DNA from: Aminivibrio pyruvatiphilus
Lineage (GTDB): Bacteria; Synergistota; Synergistia; Synergistales; Aminobacteriaceae
Direction of reading: 5' to 3'
DNA: 64,000 nt
NCBI RefSeq assembly: GCF_004366815.1
Contig: NZ_SORI01000013.1
Coordinates: 23,274-87,273 of the forward strand
Below the pieces are notes generated by a model that worked only from the letters and a program-made list of their open reading frames with translations, was not told the DNA's origin and ran no database searches. A program made the position numbers and the translations under genes. Of the stretch, positions 43,895 to 53,046 are shown piece by piece (positions within the stretch are counted from its first letter, which is position 1; the number at the start of each line of letters is the position of its first letter).

Positions 43895-45049
43895 CAGTCT
43901 ATTCCTGAAATCCTCCGGCCCCTTCCCGAAAAGGGCCGAAAATCCTTCTCCATCCCCTTTTTCCCTTGTCCGGAATTTTTTCAGCAGTTCTTCGAAACGG
44001 CGGACCTCTCCTTCAGAACAGCCCCAGGCCCGTGCTCTTTCCGCCGGGGAAGGGCGCCGTTTCCGGAAGGGCGCGAGGTATCCCATGGGCTCCGCCTGTA
44101 TGGCTATTCCCAGTTCGTGCTCCAGCTCGGTGATCCGGAGGAGCCGCAGGTACATATCCTCAGGCAGGTCGGAAAATCCGTAGAGGAGGGGGGTGGAAAA
44201 GGAAGAAAATCCTCTTTCCGCGAAAGCGGTGACTGCCTGTTCATATATGTCCCGCTCCCCCGAAAAGTCCCAGGCGATCCTGATGGGATCCAGGGGAAGG
44301 GAGGCGAGGATGTCGGCCCGCCGGTTTCCCTCCGGGCCTGCGAAGAGGGCAGGCTCGAATCCCTGGGAGAAGTCCGCGGTTGTGCCCCTTCCCTTCACAA
44401 AGCCTTCGGCGGCCATATCCCCGGCAATTTTTTCCAGGAAAGGGGACATGGCCACGTTGTTGTCCAGGAGCACCAGCCCGTTTCTCTCCCCCAGGGACTG
44501 CCTGCAGTTGTCGAGCTGTTCCTTCAGCGGAAGGTACTCCACGCACCGGGGGTCCACTTCCCGGACGGAGCAGAAGGCGCATTTTCCCGAGCAGCCCCTC
44601 GTGGCCGACGCGATCCATGCATGCTCCAGCACCGGGTAGTCTTTCGGGGAAGTAAGAAGGGAGTAGTCCGGCAGCAGGGTGTCGATGTCGCCCCCTTGGA
44701 GGCCGATTTTTTCCGCCGAGTCAACGATTCCCGGGACGGGGCGGCACGGGGCGGCTGCACCGAGGTCCCTGCCAAGAAGAGACGCCAGGGGGCCGCCGGC
44801 GAAAAGGTCCCGCCGGGGGTCCGCCACGGAACCTCCGTAGAACCTGAGAGTACGCACCACGGTGTTCCACTGGAAAGTAAAGAGGCTCGCCGTGTAGATC
44901 CTGTCCCAGGTTTTCTCAGCCGCCGGGGCCGACAGCCCCCGGACGAAGGTGACGGCGTCCCCCCGCTCCCGGTGGAACCGTCCGATCTTCAGAAGGCCCA
45001 CGGGGGGGTAGGATGCCCGGTAGGGCGGATCGACGAGCAGGACGTTCAT
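43880..45049 (-). CDS. B12-binding-like/radical SAM protein of unknown function
   Basis: 389 residues. The N-terminus (MNVLLVDPPYRASYPPVGLLKIGRFHRERG) resembles the cobalamin-binding half of B12-radical SAM proteins, though no DxHxxG motif is visible. The radical SAM cluster motif is CSGKCAFC (about 160-167) in a TRGCSGKCAFCSV context. Then LVLLDNNVAMSP, an RIAWDFSGERD segment and a PSPAERARAWG tail. It follows metF by only eight bases and closes the methionine operon. A link to cobalamin or methyl-group chemistry is plausible but unproven. Confidence 0.85.
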   Translation of the reverse strand: MNVLLVDPPYRASYPPVGLLKIGRFHRERGDAVTFVRGLSAPAAEKTWDRIYTASLFTFQWNTVVRTLRFYGGSVADPRRDLFAGGPLASLLGRDLGAAAPCRPVPGIVDSAEKIGLQGGDIDTLLPDYSLLTSPKDYPVLEHAWIASATRGCSGKCAFCSVREVDPRCVEYLPLKEQLDNCRQSLGERNGLVLLDNNVAMSPFLEKIAGDMAAEGFVKGRGTTADFSQGFEPALFAGPEGNRRADILASLPLDPIRIAWDFSGERDIYEQAVTAFAERGFSSFSTPLLYGFSDLPEDMYLRLLRITELEHELGIAIQAEPMGYLAPFRKRRPSPAERARAWGCSEGEVRRFEELLKKFRTREKGDGEGFSALFGKGPEDFRNRLRRRE

Positions 45050-45057
45050 AGGCGCGG

Positions 45058-45951
45058 TCAGTTCCCCGTCAGAGTGTCCCTTACGGAGGACAGGCTGCCC
45101 ATGATCCTCTCCGCCACGTCAGGCCGGTTCATGGTGTAGAGGTGGATTCCTTCCGCCCCCCAGGAGAGCAGGTCGATGATCTGCTCCGTGGCGTAGGCGA
45201 TGCCCGCCTCGGCCAGGGCGGTGGGGGAGTGCTCGTACCGGGACATGATCCTGGCGAACTTCGGCGGTATGGACGCGCCGCAGAGGGACACGATCCTGCC
45301 GATCTGCCTGGTGTTGAGCACGGGCATGATCCCTGCGAGGACCGGAACCGCGATTCCGGCGGCCCGCACGTTCTCCATGAAACGGAAAAACGTTTCATTG
45401 TCGAAGAAGAGCTGGGTGATGAGGAAATCCGCACCGGCGTCGGTTTTCTCCCTGAGGTGCCGGAGATCCTCCTCCGGGGAGGCGCATTCCGGGTGCCCCT
45501 CAGGGTAGGCCGCCGCCCCGATGGAAAAGTCCCTGAAATGGCCTTTCCTGACGTGCCGGATCAGGTCGGCGGCGTAGCGGAAGGGGCTGTCCGCCCTTTC
45601 CTCGCCCGGTCTCGGGTCGCCCCGGAGGGCGAGGATATTGCTGACTCCTTCCTGCTCCAGTTTTTCCATGACCCCCTCGATCTCGGAAGGGGCGGAACCC
45701 ATGCATGTCAGGTGCGCCAGGGAGGTGAGGCCCCACCGGTTCTGCACGGCGGAGGCGATCTCGCCGGTCCTTTCCCTGCTGCTCCCGCCGGCGCCGTAAG
45801 TGACGCTGATGAAATCGGGGGACAGTTTCCTGAGGGCGGCGATGGTGTCGAAGATGGTTTCCAGGGGCGTCTCCGGTTTCGGCGGGAAAATCTCGAAGGA
45901 GACGGCCGGGCGGGTCCGCCCGAGGATATCCCGGATAAACATGTCCTTCAT
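45058..45951 (-). CDS. metF: 5,10-methylenetetrahydrofolate reductase
   Basis: 297-residue FAD TIM barrel making 5-methyl-tetrahydrofolate for methionine synthesis. Signatures: SFEIFPPKPETPLE, SVTYGAGGSSRE, HLTCMGS, NILALRGDPR, AAYPEGHPE, ADFLITQLFFDN, VPVLAGIMPV. Start ATG 45951 overlaps the metH stop in ATGA, so the methyl donor and methyl acceptor enzymes are translationally coupled. Confidence 0.97.
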   Translation of the reverse strand: MKDMFIRDILGRTRPAVSFEIFPPKPETPLETIFDTIAALRKLSPDFISVTYGAGGSSRERTGEIASAVQNRWGLTSLAHLTCMGSAPSEIEGVMEKLEQEGVSNILALRGDPRPGEERADSPFRYAADLIRHVRKGHFRDFSIGAAAYPEGHPECASPEEDLRHLREKTDAGADFLITQLFFDNETFFRFMENVRAAGIAVPVLAGIMPVLNTRQIGRIVSLCGASIPPKFARIMSRYEHSPTALAEAGIAYATEQIIDLLSWGAEGIHLYTMNRPDVAERIMGSLSSVRDTLTGN

Positions 45952-48401
45952 TCCTCCTTTCCGTTCTGTCCGCCGAGGAGAGACTCCACGAGGCGGACCG
46001 TGCTCACCGCATCGGGGGCGAAACCGTGGGCCCCGATGGAATCGGCGAAGGAAGCGCTCACGGATGCCCCGCCCACCAGGACGAAGACCCGGGGGAGGCG
46101 GTGCCGTATCTCCGAAACGGCTGCCGCCATGGTCCTCATGGTGGACGTCATGAGGGCGGACAGGCCGATGACGTCGTACCGCCCCTTTTCCGCCTCCTCC
46201 AGAAGGACGGAGCAGGGAACGTCCTTCCCGAGGTCGGTCACCAGGTAGCCGTGGCTTCTGAGGATGGTGCCCACCACGTTCTTTCCCAGGTCGTGCAGGT
46301 CTCCCTCCACGGTGGCGAGGAGTATCCGCCCCCGTGGCTCGCCCCCGGAGGCCGCGAGAAGCTCCATGGCCCTGTCGCAGACCGACCGGGCCGCCTCTGC
46401 CGAGGAGATGAGCTGGGGAAGGAAAAACTCCCCCCGGTCGTATTTTTCGCCCACCGCCTCGAGAGCAGGGATGACCCCATCGTTCACCACGGAAAGAGGC
46501 GAGGCTCCCCCGTCGAGAAGGTGTCCCGCCAGGCTGCCGGCCCGCAGGGCGTCTCCTTCGAGAATGGCGGAGCCCATGTCCCGGTAGGGGCCTTCAGGAA
46601 GGAGGGCGGCCTCCTTTTGTTCCGGTGATCGGGGAGTGTCCGCCGCCGGCCCCGGGGACGGGCGGGAAGAGAGAAAGCCCTGGGCGCCTGCGATAAAGCG
46701 GCTTCCCCTGGAATCCCTCCCGGAAAGCAGCTCGGAAGCGGCGAGGGTCTCCATCATCCACGGGTCCAGGGGGTTCAGAATCGCCGAATCGAGGCCGGAC
46801 GAGACTGCCATGGCGAGGAATGTCCTGTTCAGCAGGGCCCGGGCCGGCATGCCGTGGGAGATGTTGCTCACTCCGAGCATGGAGGTTATCCCCTCGTCCC
46901 GAAGAAAGGAGAGCACCTCCAGCGTAGCGGCGGGGGCGTTCATGTCGGCCCCTGCCGCGAGGGTCAGGCCGTCCACGATGAGGGCGTTCCGGGGAAAGCC
47001 GAGGGAGTCCGCCGCGGCGAGAATGCTTCTGATGACGTCGATCCGCTCTTCCGCCCTTTCGGGAAGGCCGTTCCCGTCAATGGGCAGGACCGCTGCGGCT
47101 GCCCCATGGAGTTTCGCCAGGGCAAGCCCCGGGTACAGGGAATCATCCCTGGCCGTGAAGGAATTGATCAGGGGGATGCCAGTGACGGCGCACAGGCCGG
47201 ATTCGAGCACCGAACGGGAGTCGCTGTCTATGGAGAGAGGAAGGTCCGACGACTGTTCCGCGGCGGCGACGGCGGCCTTCATGGCCGCTTCCTGGTCGAT
47301 GGTTGGAAGACCCACGTTGACGTCGAGCACCATCGCTCCGGCTGCGGTCTGGTTCCGTGCTTCCTCCCGGAGCGTTCGCCATTCCCCCCTGGCGATTTCG
47401 TCCCTGAGGGGGGATTTCCGGGAGACGTTGATCCGCTCCCCGACCACGAGGAAGGGATGTCCCTTCCCGGCGAGGACGAGCCTGCTCCTGCTCGCCAGGG
47501 GAGTACCCCGCGCGGGGGTGCTCCGGACGGGAAGAAGATCTGCAAGGGCCCCCGTCAGGCCGGCAATATGCTCCGGCGTGGTTCCGCAGCATCCTCCGAC
47601 CACTCTGGCCCCGGCCCCGGCCAGTTGTTGTCCCAGGGCGGCGAAGCGCTCCGGGGAAATGTAGTCCCCGTCTCCGGGAAGGCCGGCGTTGGCGTAAACG
47701 AACACGGGCAGCCCCCCATGGGAGGCGAGTTCCCGGACCACGGGGATATAGGCTTCCGGACCAACTCCGCAGTTGGCTCCTACTCCGGAAGCCCCGGCAA
47801 GGCAGGCCCAGTTGGCTGCCACCTCGGGGGGAGTCCCCGTGACGGTGCGCCCCAGGCGGTCGAAGGTGAAGCTCACCACGAAGGCCATGCCGGGAGCGGC
47901 ATCCTTCACCGCCAGCACGGCAGCCTTCGCTTCGCGGAGGTCGAGCATGGTCTCGATGAGGAAGAAATCCGCCCCTCCTTCGGCCAGGCCTTCCGCCTGG
48001 AACCTGAAGGCCTTCCGGGCTTCTTCGAAGGTCAGTTTTCCGAAGGGAGCGAGCAGTTCCCCCAGGGGCCCCATGGAGCCGGCGACAAGCCCACCGGATC
48101 CGGCCGCGGAGCGGGCCAGGGCGGCCGCCCGTGCGTTGATTTCCTTCGCCCGAGCGCCAAGCCCCCGTGCCGCGAGCTTGACGGGGCTGCCGCCGAAGGT
48201 GTTGGTTTCGAGAATGTCCGCCCCGGTGGACCGGTAGGACGCATGGATGGATTCCACGATTTCCGGACTGCCGAGGTTCATTTCCTCCGGCAGAGCGGGG
48301 GGATTCCAGCCCTTTTCCGCGAGCAGGGTTCCCATGCCTCCGTCGAGGATGAGTATCCTTTTCCCGTTTTCCATATACCGGAGCAGTTCCCTGGGGTTCA
48401 T
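45948..48401 (-). CDS. metH: cobalamin-dependent methionine synthase without reactivation domain
   Basis: 817 residues: homocysteine-methyltransferase domain (about 1-300; zinc cysteines in GANCGVG and GGCCGTTPEHI), pterin-binding domain (about 330-590; VGERINVSRKSP, MVLDVNVGLP), cobalamin cap and B12 domain (about 620-815) with GDLHDLGKNVVGTIL carrying the DxHxxG histidine. It ends there, so the C-terminal AdoMet reactivation domain of E. coli MetH (about 1227 residues) is missing. ATG 48401 follows AAAGGAGGAAA; the in-frame upstream extension has no RBS. Confidence 0.95.
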   Translation of the reverse strand: MNPRELLRYMENGKRILILDGGMGTLLAEKGWNPPALPEEMNLGSPEIVESIHASYRSTGADILETNTFGGSPVKLAARGLGARAKEINARAAALARSAAGSGGLVAGSMGPLGELLAPFGKLTFEEARKAFRFQAEGLAEGGADFFLIETMLDLREAKAAVLAVKDAAPGMAFVVSFTFDRLGRTVTGTPPEVAANWACLAGASGVGANCGVGPEAYIPVVRELASHGGLPVFVYANAGLPGDGDYISPERFAALGQQLAGAGARVVGGCCGTTPEHIAGLTGALADLLPVRSTPARGTPLASRSRLVLAGKGHPFLVVGERINVSRKSPLRDEIARGEWRTLREEARNQTAAGAMVLDVNVGLPTIDQEAAMKAAVAAAEQSSDLPLSIDSDSRSVLESGLCAVTGIPLINSFTARDDSLYPGLALAKLHGAAAAVLPIDGNGLPERAEERIDVIRSILAAADSLGFPRNALIVDGLTLAAGADMNAPAATLEVLSFLRDEGITSMLGVSNISHGMPARALLNRTFLAMAVSSGLDSAILNPLDPWMMETLAASELLSGRDSRGSRFIAGAQGFLSSRPSPGPAADTPRSPEQKEAALLPEGPYRDMGSAILEGDALRAGSLAGHLLDGGASPLSVVNDGVIPALEAVGEKYDRGEFFLPQLISSAEAARSVCDRAMELLAASGGEPRGRILLATVEGDLHDLGKNVVGTILRSHGYLVTDLGKDVPCSVLLEEAEKGRYDVIGLSALMTSTMRTMAAAVSEIRHRLPRVFVLVGGASVSASFADSIGAHGFAPDAVSTVRLVESLLGGQNGKEE

Positions 48402-48535
48402 GACATTTCCTCCTTTAGACCCGTGTAAATACATCAATATAGCAGAAAACGGCGGTTGTATCATGGAGTAAAATTTGGTAGCGTAGAATAAAGTAGCGGG
48501 CAAGTCTTATTGACTATCATCCGGGGGAGATAACC

Positions 48536-49372
48536 GTGATTCCATTTACGAAAATGCAGGGCAACGGCAACGATTTCATTGTGCTTGACAACATGTCGGG
48601 GCAGTATACGGCGGAATTCCTGTCGAAGGCGGCTGTTGCTTTCTGCAGAAGGCGCCAGTCCCTCGGCGCCGACGGCGTGCTTGTCGCGGAAACCTCTTCG
48701 GACGCGGACTTTACCATGCGCCTTTTCAATGCCGACGGCAGCGAAGGGGAAATGTGCGGTAACGGTGCCCGGTGCATCGCCCGGTATGCCTTCGAAAAGA
48801 ACATCGCCGGAAGAACGCAGCGTTTTTCAACCCTTGCGGGCATTATGGAGGCCGAAGTGGATTCTCCCTTCGTCGATCTCCGGATGGGAACTGTCTCCCT
48901 GAACGGAGGGTGGTTCAACCGGCCTCTCACCGTGGCCGGAGAGACGTTTCCGGCCTCTTTTCTCCGGGTGGGCGTTCCCCATGCCGTCCTGTTCTGTGAA
49001 GCTGAACCGCCCAGGGAGCGCATGGTCCAGGTGGGAAGGGAGCTTCGCCACGACAGGAACCTCTTCCCCGACGGCGCGAACGTGAATTTCGTCTTCGGGG
49101 ACGGTGAGGCGACCATACGGTCCGTCACCTATGAGAGAGGAGTGGAGGATCTCACCGATTCATGCGGGACAGGCTCCACCGCGTCAGCAATCTGCCGGCT
49201 CCTCCGGAACGGCCGTCCGTCCCGTCCCGGCGCCGTAGTGGACGTGATCAACCCCGGAGGGGTGAACACGGTGACCCTCTCCTTCGGACAGGATGGAATG
49301 ACTGTGGAAGCATCCCTGAAAGGACGGACCGTCATCGTGGCCGAAGGCTTTCTAACGGAGGAATCAGAATAA
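48536..49372 (+). CDS. dapF: diaminopimelate epimerase
   Basis: 278 residues. Converts LL- to meso-diaminopimelate for lysine and peptidoglycan. N-terminal FTKMQGNGNDFIVLDN, first catalytic cysteine in MCGNGARC (about C74), second in DSCGTGST (about C211). Start GTG 48536 after GGGGGA. It stands alone, divergent from metH. Together with lysA at 37902 it supports a DAP-type cell wall. Confidence 0.97.
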   Translation: MIPFTKMQGNGNDFIVLDNMSGQYTAEFLSKAAVAFCRRRQSLGADGVLVAETSSDADFTMRLFNADGSEGEMCGNGARCIARYAFEKNIAGRTQRFSTLAGIMEAEVDSPFVDLRMGTVSLNGGWFNRPLTVAGETFPASFLRVGVPHAVLFCEAEPPRERMVQVGRELRHDRNLFPDGANVNFVFGDGEATIRSVTYERGVEDLTDSCGTGSTASAICRLLRNGRPSRPGAVVDVINPGGVNTVTLSFGQDGMTVEASLKGRTVIVAEGFLTEESE

Positions 49373-49377
49373 AATAA

Positions 49378-49386
49378 TGTTATAAT
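49378..49386 (+). promoter_or_regulatory. extended -10 promoter of the AsmA-like gene
   Basis: TGTTATAAT has the TGn extension and a consensus -10; no -35 is obvious. Two small hairpins follow in the leader: GTGCGAA/TTCGCAC and CCGCCC/GGGCGG. Confidence 0.5.
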
Positions 49387-49463
49387 CAGAATGGAAAACA
49401 TCGTGCGAAGAAATTTCGCACTCGGCCGCCCTTCCGGGCGGGAGAAAAGGAGGTCCTGATGCC

Positions 49464-52400
49464 ATGGGAAAGAAAAAGATGATAGGGCTGTTTCTGGTGG
49501 TCGGCCTGGCGGGGCTTGCGCTCATAGGAGCCAGCGTGGATTTCGCCGGGGACCTTGTGGTCCGGGAAGCGGGAAAGGCAGTAAAGGACATGCTCGGCGC
49601 CGACCTGACCGTGGACGGCATATCCGGCAACCCCATAAAGGGGTTCACCACCGGGAAGATCGGTCTCGTGAAGGATGGGAAGCCCCTTTTTTCCGCGGGC
49701 TTTCTCGAGGTGAAGCTGAATCTGATGTCACTGCTCTCGAAGTCCCCGAAGCTGAGCGTGGTCTCCGTGGGCGGAGTTACCACGGATGCCGACGCCCTGG
49801 CGGAGCAGATTTCCCGGCTCAGCTTCGAGGGCGGCGGCGGCGGGGAGATTCCGGTGGAGACGGTCCGCCTCGTGGACAGCACCGTGACGTCGAAATGGGC
49901 CAGGGCGGACATCACCAGCCTGGGACTCTCGTTCTCCGGCAAGGATATCGATGCTGATCTCGACCTTGCGGTCAACGGCGTTCCCGTCAAGGGAAAGACG
50001 GCCGTCCTGGTGGACGGGAGCACCGTGGACGTTAAATCCATGGCGCTGAACGTGGGGAAAGGATCCGTGTCCGCTTCGGGCAGGGTGTCTCCAAGTCTTG
50101 CCGTGAGCGGCACCCTGAAGGAGCTTGACCTGAAGGAGCTCATCGCCTTCTGGCCCGTGGTTCCCGCCGACGGCTTCGACGGCAGGGTGTCCCTCAGCTT
50201 CAGGGGCGACGGAGAATGGAATGCGCCGTCCCTCGGAGGCGATGTGGATTACAGCGGAAAATCCGTTCTGGGCTATCCCGTGGACAGCGTCCGGGCCAAG
50301 TGGGCTCTCGGCGCCGACAGGCTTTCCGTCACGGACCTTGACGCCCGTGTCCTCGCCATGCCCCTTTCGGGAGGCATGAGCCTCGGGTTCGCCCCCGGCA
50401 AGCCCCCGGTTCTCGACCTTGATCTCGCGGGAACGTCCATCAAGCTTGCGGAGCTGAAGAAGCTCTATCCGGACATGGGCGACGTTTCCGGAGAAATCGA
50501 CAAGTTTACGGTGAAGCTCTCCGGTGCCGCGGATGCACTGAACGGCACTGTGGAGTTCAGCGCCCCCTCCCTCGGCGCCTTCGGCTACAGCGTCACCAAC
50601 TCGGCAGCCCAGGTGAAGATCAATCCCAAGGCGGCAACGCTGAGCGCGAAGAGCAATTTTGAAGGGGCGCCCATTACGGCACAGGGAACGGTCACAGACT
50701 ACATGACCTCCCCGAAGCTGAACATTTCGGGAAATCTCCGGTCCTTCAACCTGGCGAAGGCGGCAGCCCTTGTTCCTGAACTGAAAGACCTGGCCCTTGC
50801 CGGAACGATGAACGCCGACGTGACTGTCAAGGGTACAGCGGCCGTTCCCGAGATCACGGGAAAAGCGTGGAGCGAGAAGCTCACTGCCATGAAAGAGACG
50901 GTGGAGACGCCGGCGGTTTCTTTCGCCCTCAAGGGAAAAACGGTGAACATCACCGGGGCTTCGGCCAAGTGGAGAGGCTCCTCCCTTTCAGGCTCCGGAA
51001 CGGTCGGTGCCGACGGGAAGCTGAATCTCAAGGCTTCTCTTGAGAATCTCCAGCCCGGCGCCATAGCACCTTTCTACCCGGATATCGCCCAGTACAAGAT
51101 CAAGGGAGCTGTCACGGCGGGAGCGACGGTGACGGGGACGACAGCAGCCCCGAAGATCGACCTCTCCCTCACCTCCGGCTCGCTGGGCCTTCTTGACATG
51201 GCCACCTTCAAGAACCTGAAGGTCGGCACCACCCTTGCTGGAGACCTGAAGGCCATTGAAAAGGCCGATCTTGACCTCGACATCGCGGCCGCCAGCGCCG
51301 CCGTCCAGGGAGTCACCCTCTCCGATCTTGCGGTGAAACTGAAGAAAACGGGGCAGAAAATCTCCGTCACCTCCGCCTCGGTAAAAAGCGGCAAGGGCTC
51401 CATTACCGGCTCCGGAAGCGTCACCCTCGGGGCGAAGCCGGGCGAGGACGGAACCCTCGACCTTGCAGCGAAGATCGCCGGAGCGGATCTCGGCTTCCTT
51501 GCGGGCGCCGGCGGTCTTGATCTGCCCATCGGAGGAGCGGTGGACGGCACGGTCACGGTCAAGGGTCCCTTTTCCAATCCGGCCGTGACGGTCAAGGCAT
51601 CCTCGCCGAAGGTCACTCTTTCGGGAATGGCTGCCACCGACGTTGCCCTTGGGCTCAGCGGCAATACGAAGGAAATGAAGATAGAGGAATTCAGTTCGAA
51701 GTTCGGGGGAGGCACTCTCGGAGCGACGGGAAACGTCAAGCTTGGAGCGGCCCCTGACGTGACGGTGGACATTTCCGGGAAGGATCTCGACCTGGCGGCC
51801 CTCACAGCAGGGATGCCGGATGCCAAGGAACTCCGCATCGGCGGCAGGGTGAACGCCTCCTTCAAGGGCCGGTTCGCCGGCGCTTCCGGCAAAGGGGAAG
51901 GATCCATCACATCCCAGTCCCTGACGGTCATGGGCCTCAAGGCCACGGCGCTGAACTATCCCCTGGTCCTGGAGGGGAACACCCTGTCTGGGAAAGGCGC
52001 CGGCGCTTCCTTCTACGGAGGGAAAGTGTCCGGCAGCGGCACTCTCGACATGGCGACCATGAAGTTCTCCCACAGCGCCGAACTCAGCGGTGTGGACGTC
52101 AACGCAGTTCTCCAGGACTTCACCGGAGGACTCGGCGGAAAAATCACCGGTCTTGCCCAGGGCTCGGCCAATGTCTCCGGGACCCTGGCCCCCAAGTTCG
52201 CCCTGTCGGGCAAGGGGAACGCAAGGATCGGAGAAGGAGCGGTTTCCGGCTTCAAAGGCCTGGATATCGTGACGAAGCTTCACGGCGTCAGCGGCATCAG
52301 GTATACGGAGGTCATCGCTCCCTTCCGTCTCGAGACGGGGCGTATCATTCTCGAAAAGGGAACGAAGGCGACGGCGCCCCAGAACGACCCCCTCTACAGG

Positions 52401-52901
52401 TTCCTTACGGCTGAGGGACCCGTCGGCCCCAAGGGAGCCCTCAAACTCCAGGTGGCGGGGAACGTGAACATCCAGATCATCAACGCCCTCGCCGGCGGAG
52501 CCCTGGGAGGCCTGACGGCGGGGTCCCTGGAGGATGCCCTGAAGGGGGTTCTCGGGGGTGCCCAGAAAGGAATGGAAAAGGCGGACTTCCGGGACATTTC
52601 CCTCTCTGTTGGAGGTACCGTGGAGAAGCCTTCCGTTTCAAACCTGAAGGTGGCTCCGGGCGCCCAGCAGCCTGCGGCACCGGCGGCTGCCCCGGAACAG
52701 AAGCCGGCGGAGCAGCCCCAGGCACCGAAAACGCCCCAGCAGGCCATCATAGAGCAGATCATAAAGCCCGCACCGGCGCCGGCTCCTGCACCGACCCCTG
52801 CTCCTGCCCCCGCACCGGCCCCCGCGCCGAAGCCCGAGGAGCCGAAAAAACCTGAGGACATCCTCAAGGAAAAACTTCTCGAATCCATCTTCAAGAAATA
52901 G
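49464..52901 (+). CDS. AsmA/TamB-like envelope protein
   Basis: 1145 residues. A single N-terminal membrane anchor (MIGLFLVVGLAGLALIGASV) precedes a long, repetitive beta-rich region with recurring short turns such as VSGTLKELDL, ISGNLRSFNLAKA and GTGNVKLG-type patterns, typical of AsmA/TamB/DUF748 bridge-like proteins that span the periplasm and move lipids or assist outer-membrane assembly. The C-terminus (about 1060-1125) is Pro/Ala/Lys-rich low complexity (PAPAPAPAP) and ends in a charged helix. Monocistronic, with its own promoter and terminator. RBS AAAGGAGGTC. Evidence for a diderm cell. Confidence 0.82.
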   Translation: MGKKKMIGLFLVVGLAGLALIGASVDFAGDLVVREAGKAVKDMLGADLTVDGISGNPIKGFTTGKIGLVKDGKPLFSAGFLEVKLNLMSLLSKSPKLSVVSVGGVTTDADALAEQISRLSFEGGGGGEIPVETVRLVDSTVTSKWARADITSLGLSFSGKDIDADLDLAVNGVPVKGKTAVLVDGSTVDVKSMALNVGKGSVSASGRVSPSLAVSGTLKELDLKELIAFWPVVPADGFDGRVSLSFRGDGEWNAPSLGGDVDYSGKSVLGYPVDSVRAKWALGADRLSVTDLDARVLAMPLSGGMSLGFAPGKPPVLDLDLAGTSIKLAELKKLYPDMGDVSGEIDKFTVKLSGAADALNGTVEFSAPSLGAFGYSVTNSAAQVKINPKAATLSAKSNFEGAPITAQGTVTDYMTSPKLNISGNLRSFNLAKAAALVPELKDLALAGTMNADVTVKGTAAVPEITGKAWSEKLTAMKETVETPAVSFALKGKTVNITGASAKWRGSSLSGSGTVGADGKLNLKASLENLQPGAIAPFYPDIAQYKIKGAVTAGATVTGTTAAPKIDLSLTSGSLGLLDMATFKNLKVGTTLAGDLKAIEKADLDLDIAAASAAVQGVTLSDLAVKLKKTGQKISVTSASVKSGKGSITGSGSVTLGAKPGEDGTLDLAAKIAGADLGFLAGAGGLDLPIGGAVDGTVTVKGPFSNPAVTVKASSPKVTLSGMAATDVALGLSGNTKEMKIEEFSSKFGGGTLGATGNVKLGAAPDVTVDISGKDLDLAALTAGMPDAKELRIGGRVNASFKGRFAGASGKGEGSITSQSLTVMGLKATALNYPLVLEGNTLSGKGAGASFYGGKVSGSGTLDMATMKFSHSAELSGVDVNAVLQDFTGGLGGKITGLAQGSANVSGTLAPKFALSGKGNARIGEGAVSGFKGLDIVTKLHGVSGIRYTEVIAPFRLETGRIILEKGTKATAPQNDPLYRFLTAEGPVGPKGALKLQVAGNVNIQIINALAGGALGGLTAGSLEDALKGVLGGAQKGMEKADFRDISLSVGGTVEKPSVSNLKVAPGAQQPAAPAAAPEQKPAEQPQAPKTPQQAIIEQIIKPAPAPAPAPTPAPAPAPAPAPKPEEPKKPEDILKEKLLESIFKK

Positions 52902-52907
52902 ACTGAC

Positions 52908-52933
52908 GGGGGAGGCGAAAGCCTCCCCCTTTC
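52908..52933 (+). terminator. terminator after the AsmA-like gene
   Basis: GGGGGAGGC and GCCTCCCCC around a GAAA tetraloop, then TTTCC. The same 22-base hairpin recurs at 54959-54980. Confidence 0.85.
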
Positions 52934-52986
52934 CGTCTCCGGGCGGAAAAATGTCCGGATCATTTCAGCAGGTGAGGACAAACGGA

Positions 52987-52992
52987 TATAAT
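52987..52992 (+). promoter_or_regulatory. -10 element upstream of the SLC13 permease gene
   Basis: Consensus TATAAT; a weak TTTCAG lies 18 bases upstream. A GGTTCC/GGAACC hairpin follows in the leader. Confidence 0.4.
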
Positions 52993-53046
52993 ACGAAAAA
53001 AAACGGTTCCCTTTCCGGAACCCGGTGAAAAAGGCGGAATGAGATC

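Noticed and set aside
46854..48428. 524-codon plus-strand frame over metH
   Set aside because: Shadow of the metH coding strand; no start signal.
52755..52850. possible DNA minisatellite
   Set aside because: In-frame Pro-Ala codon repeats encoding a protein linker, with imperfect units; no sign of a mobile or tandem-repeat element.
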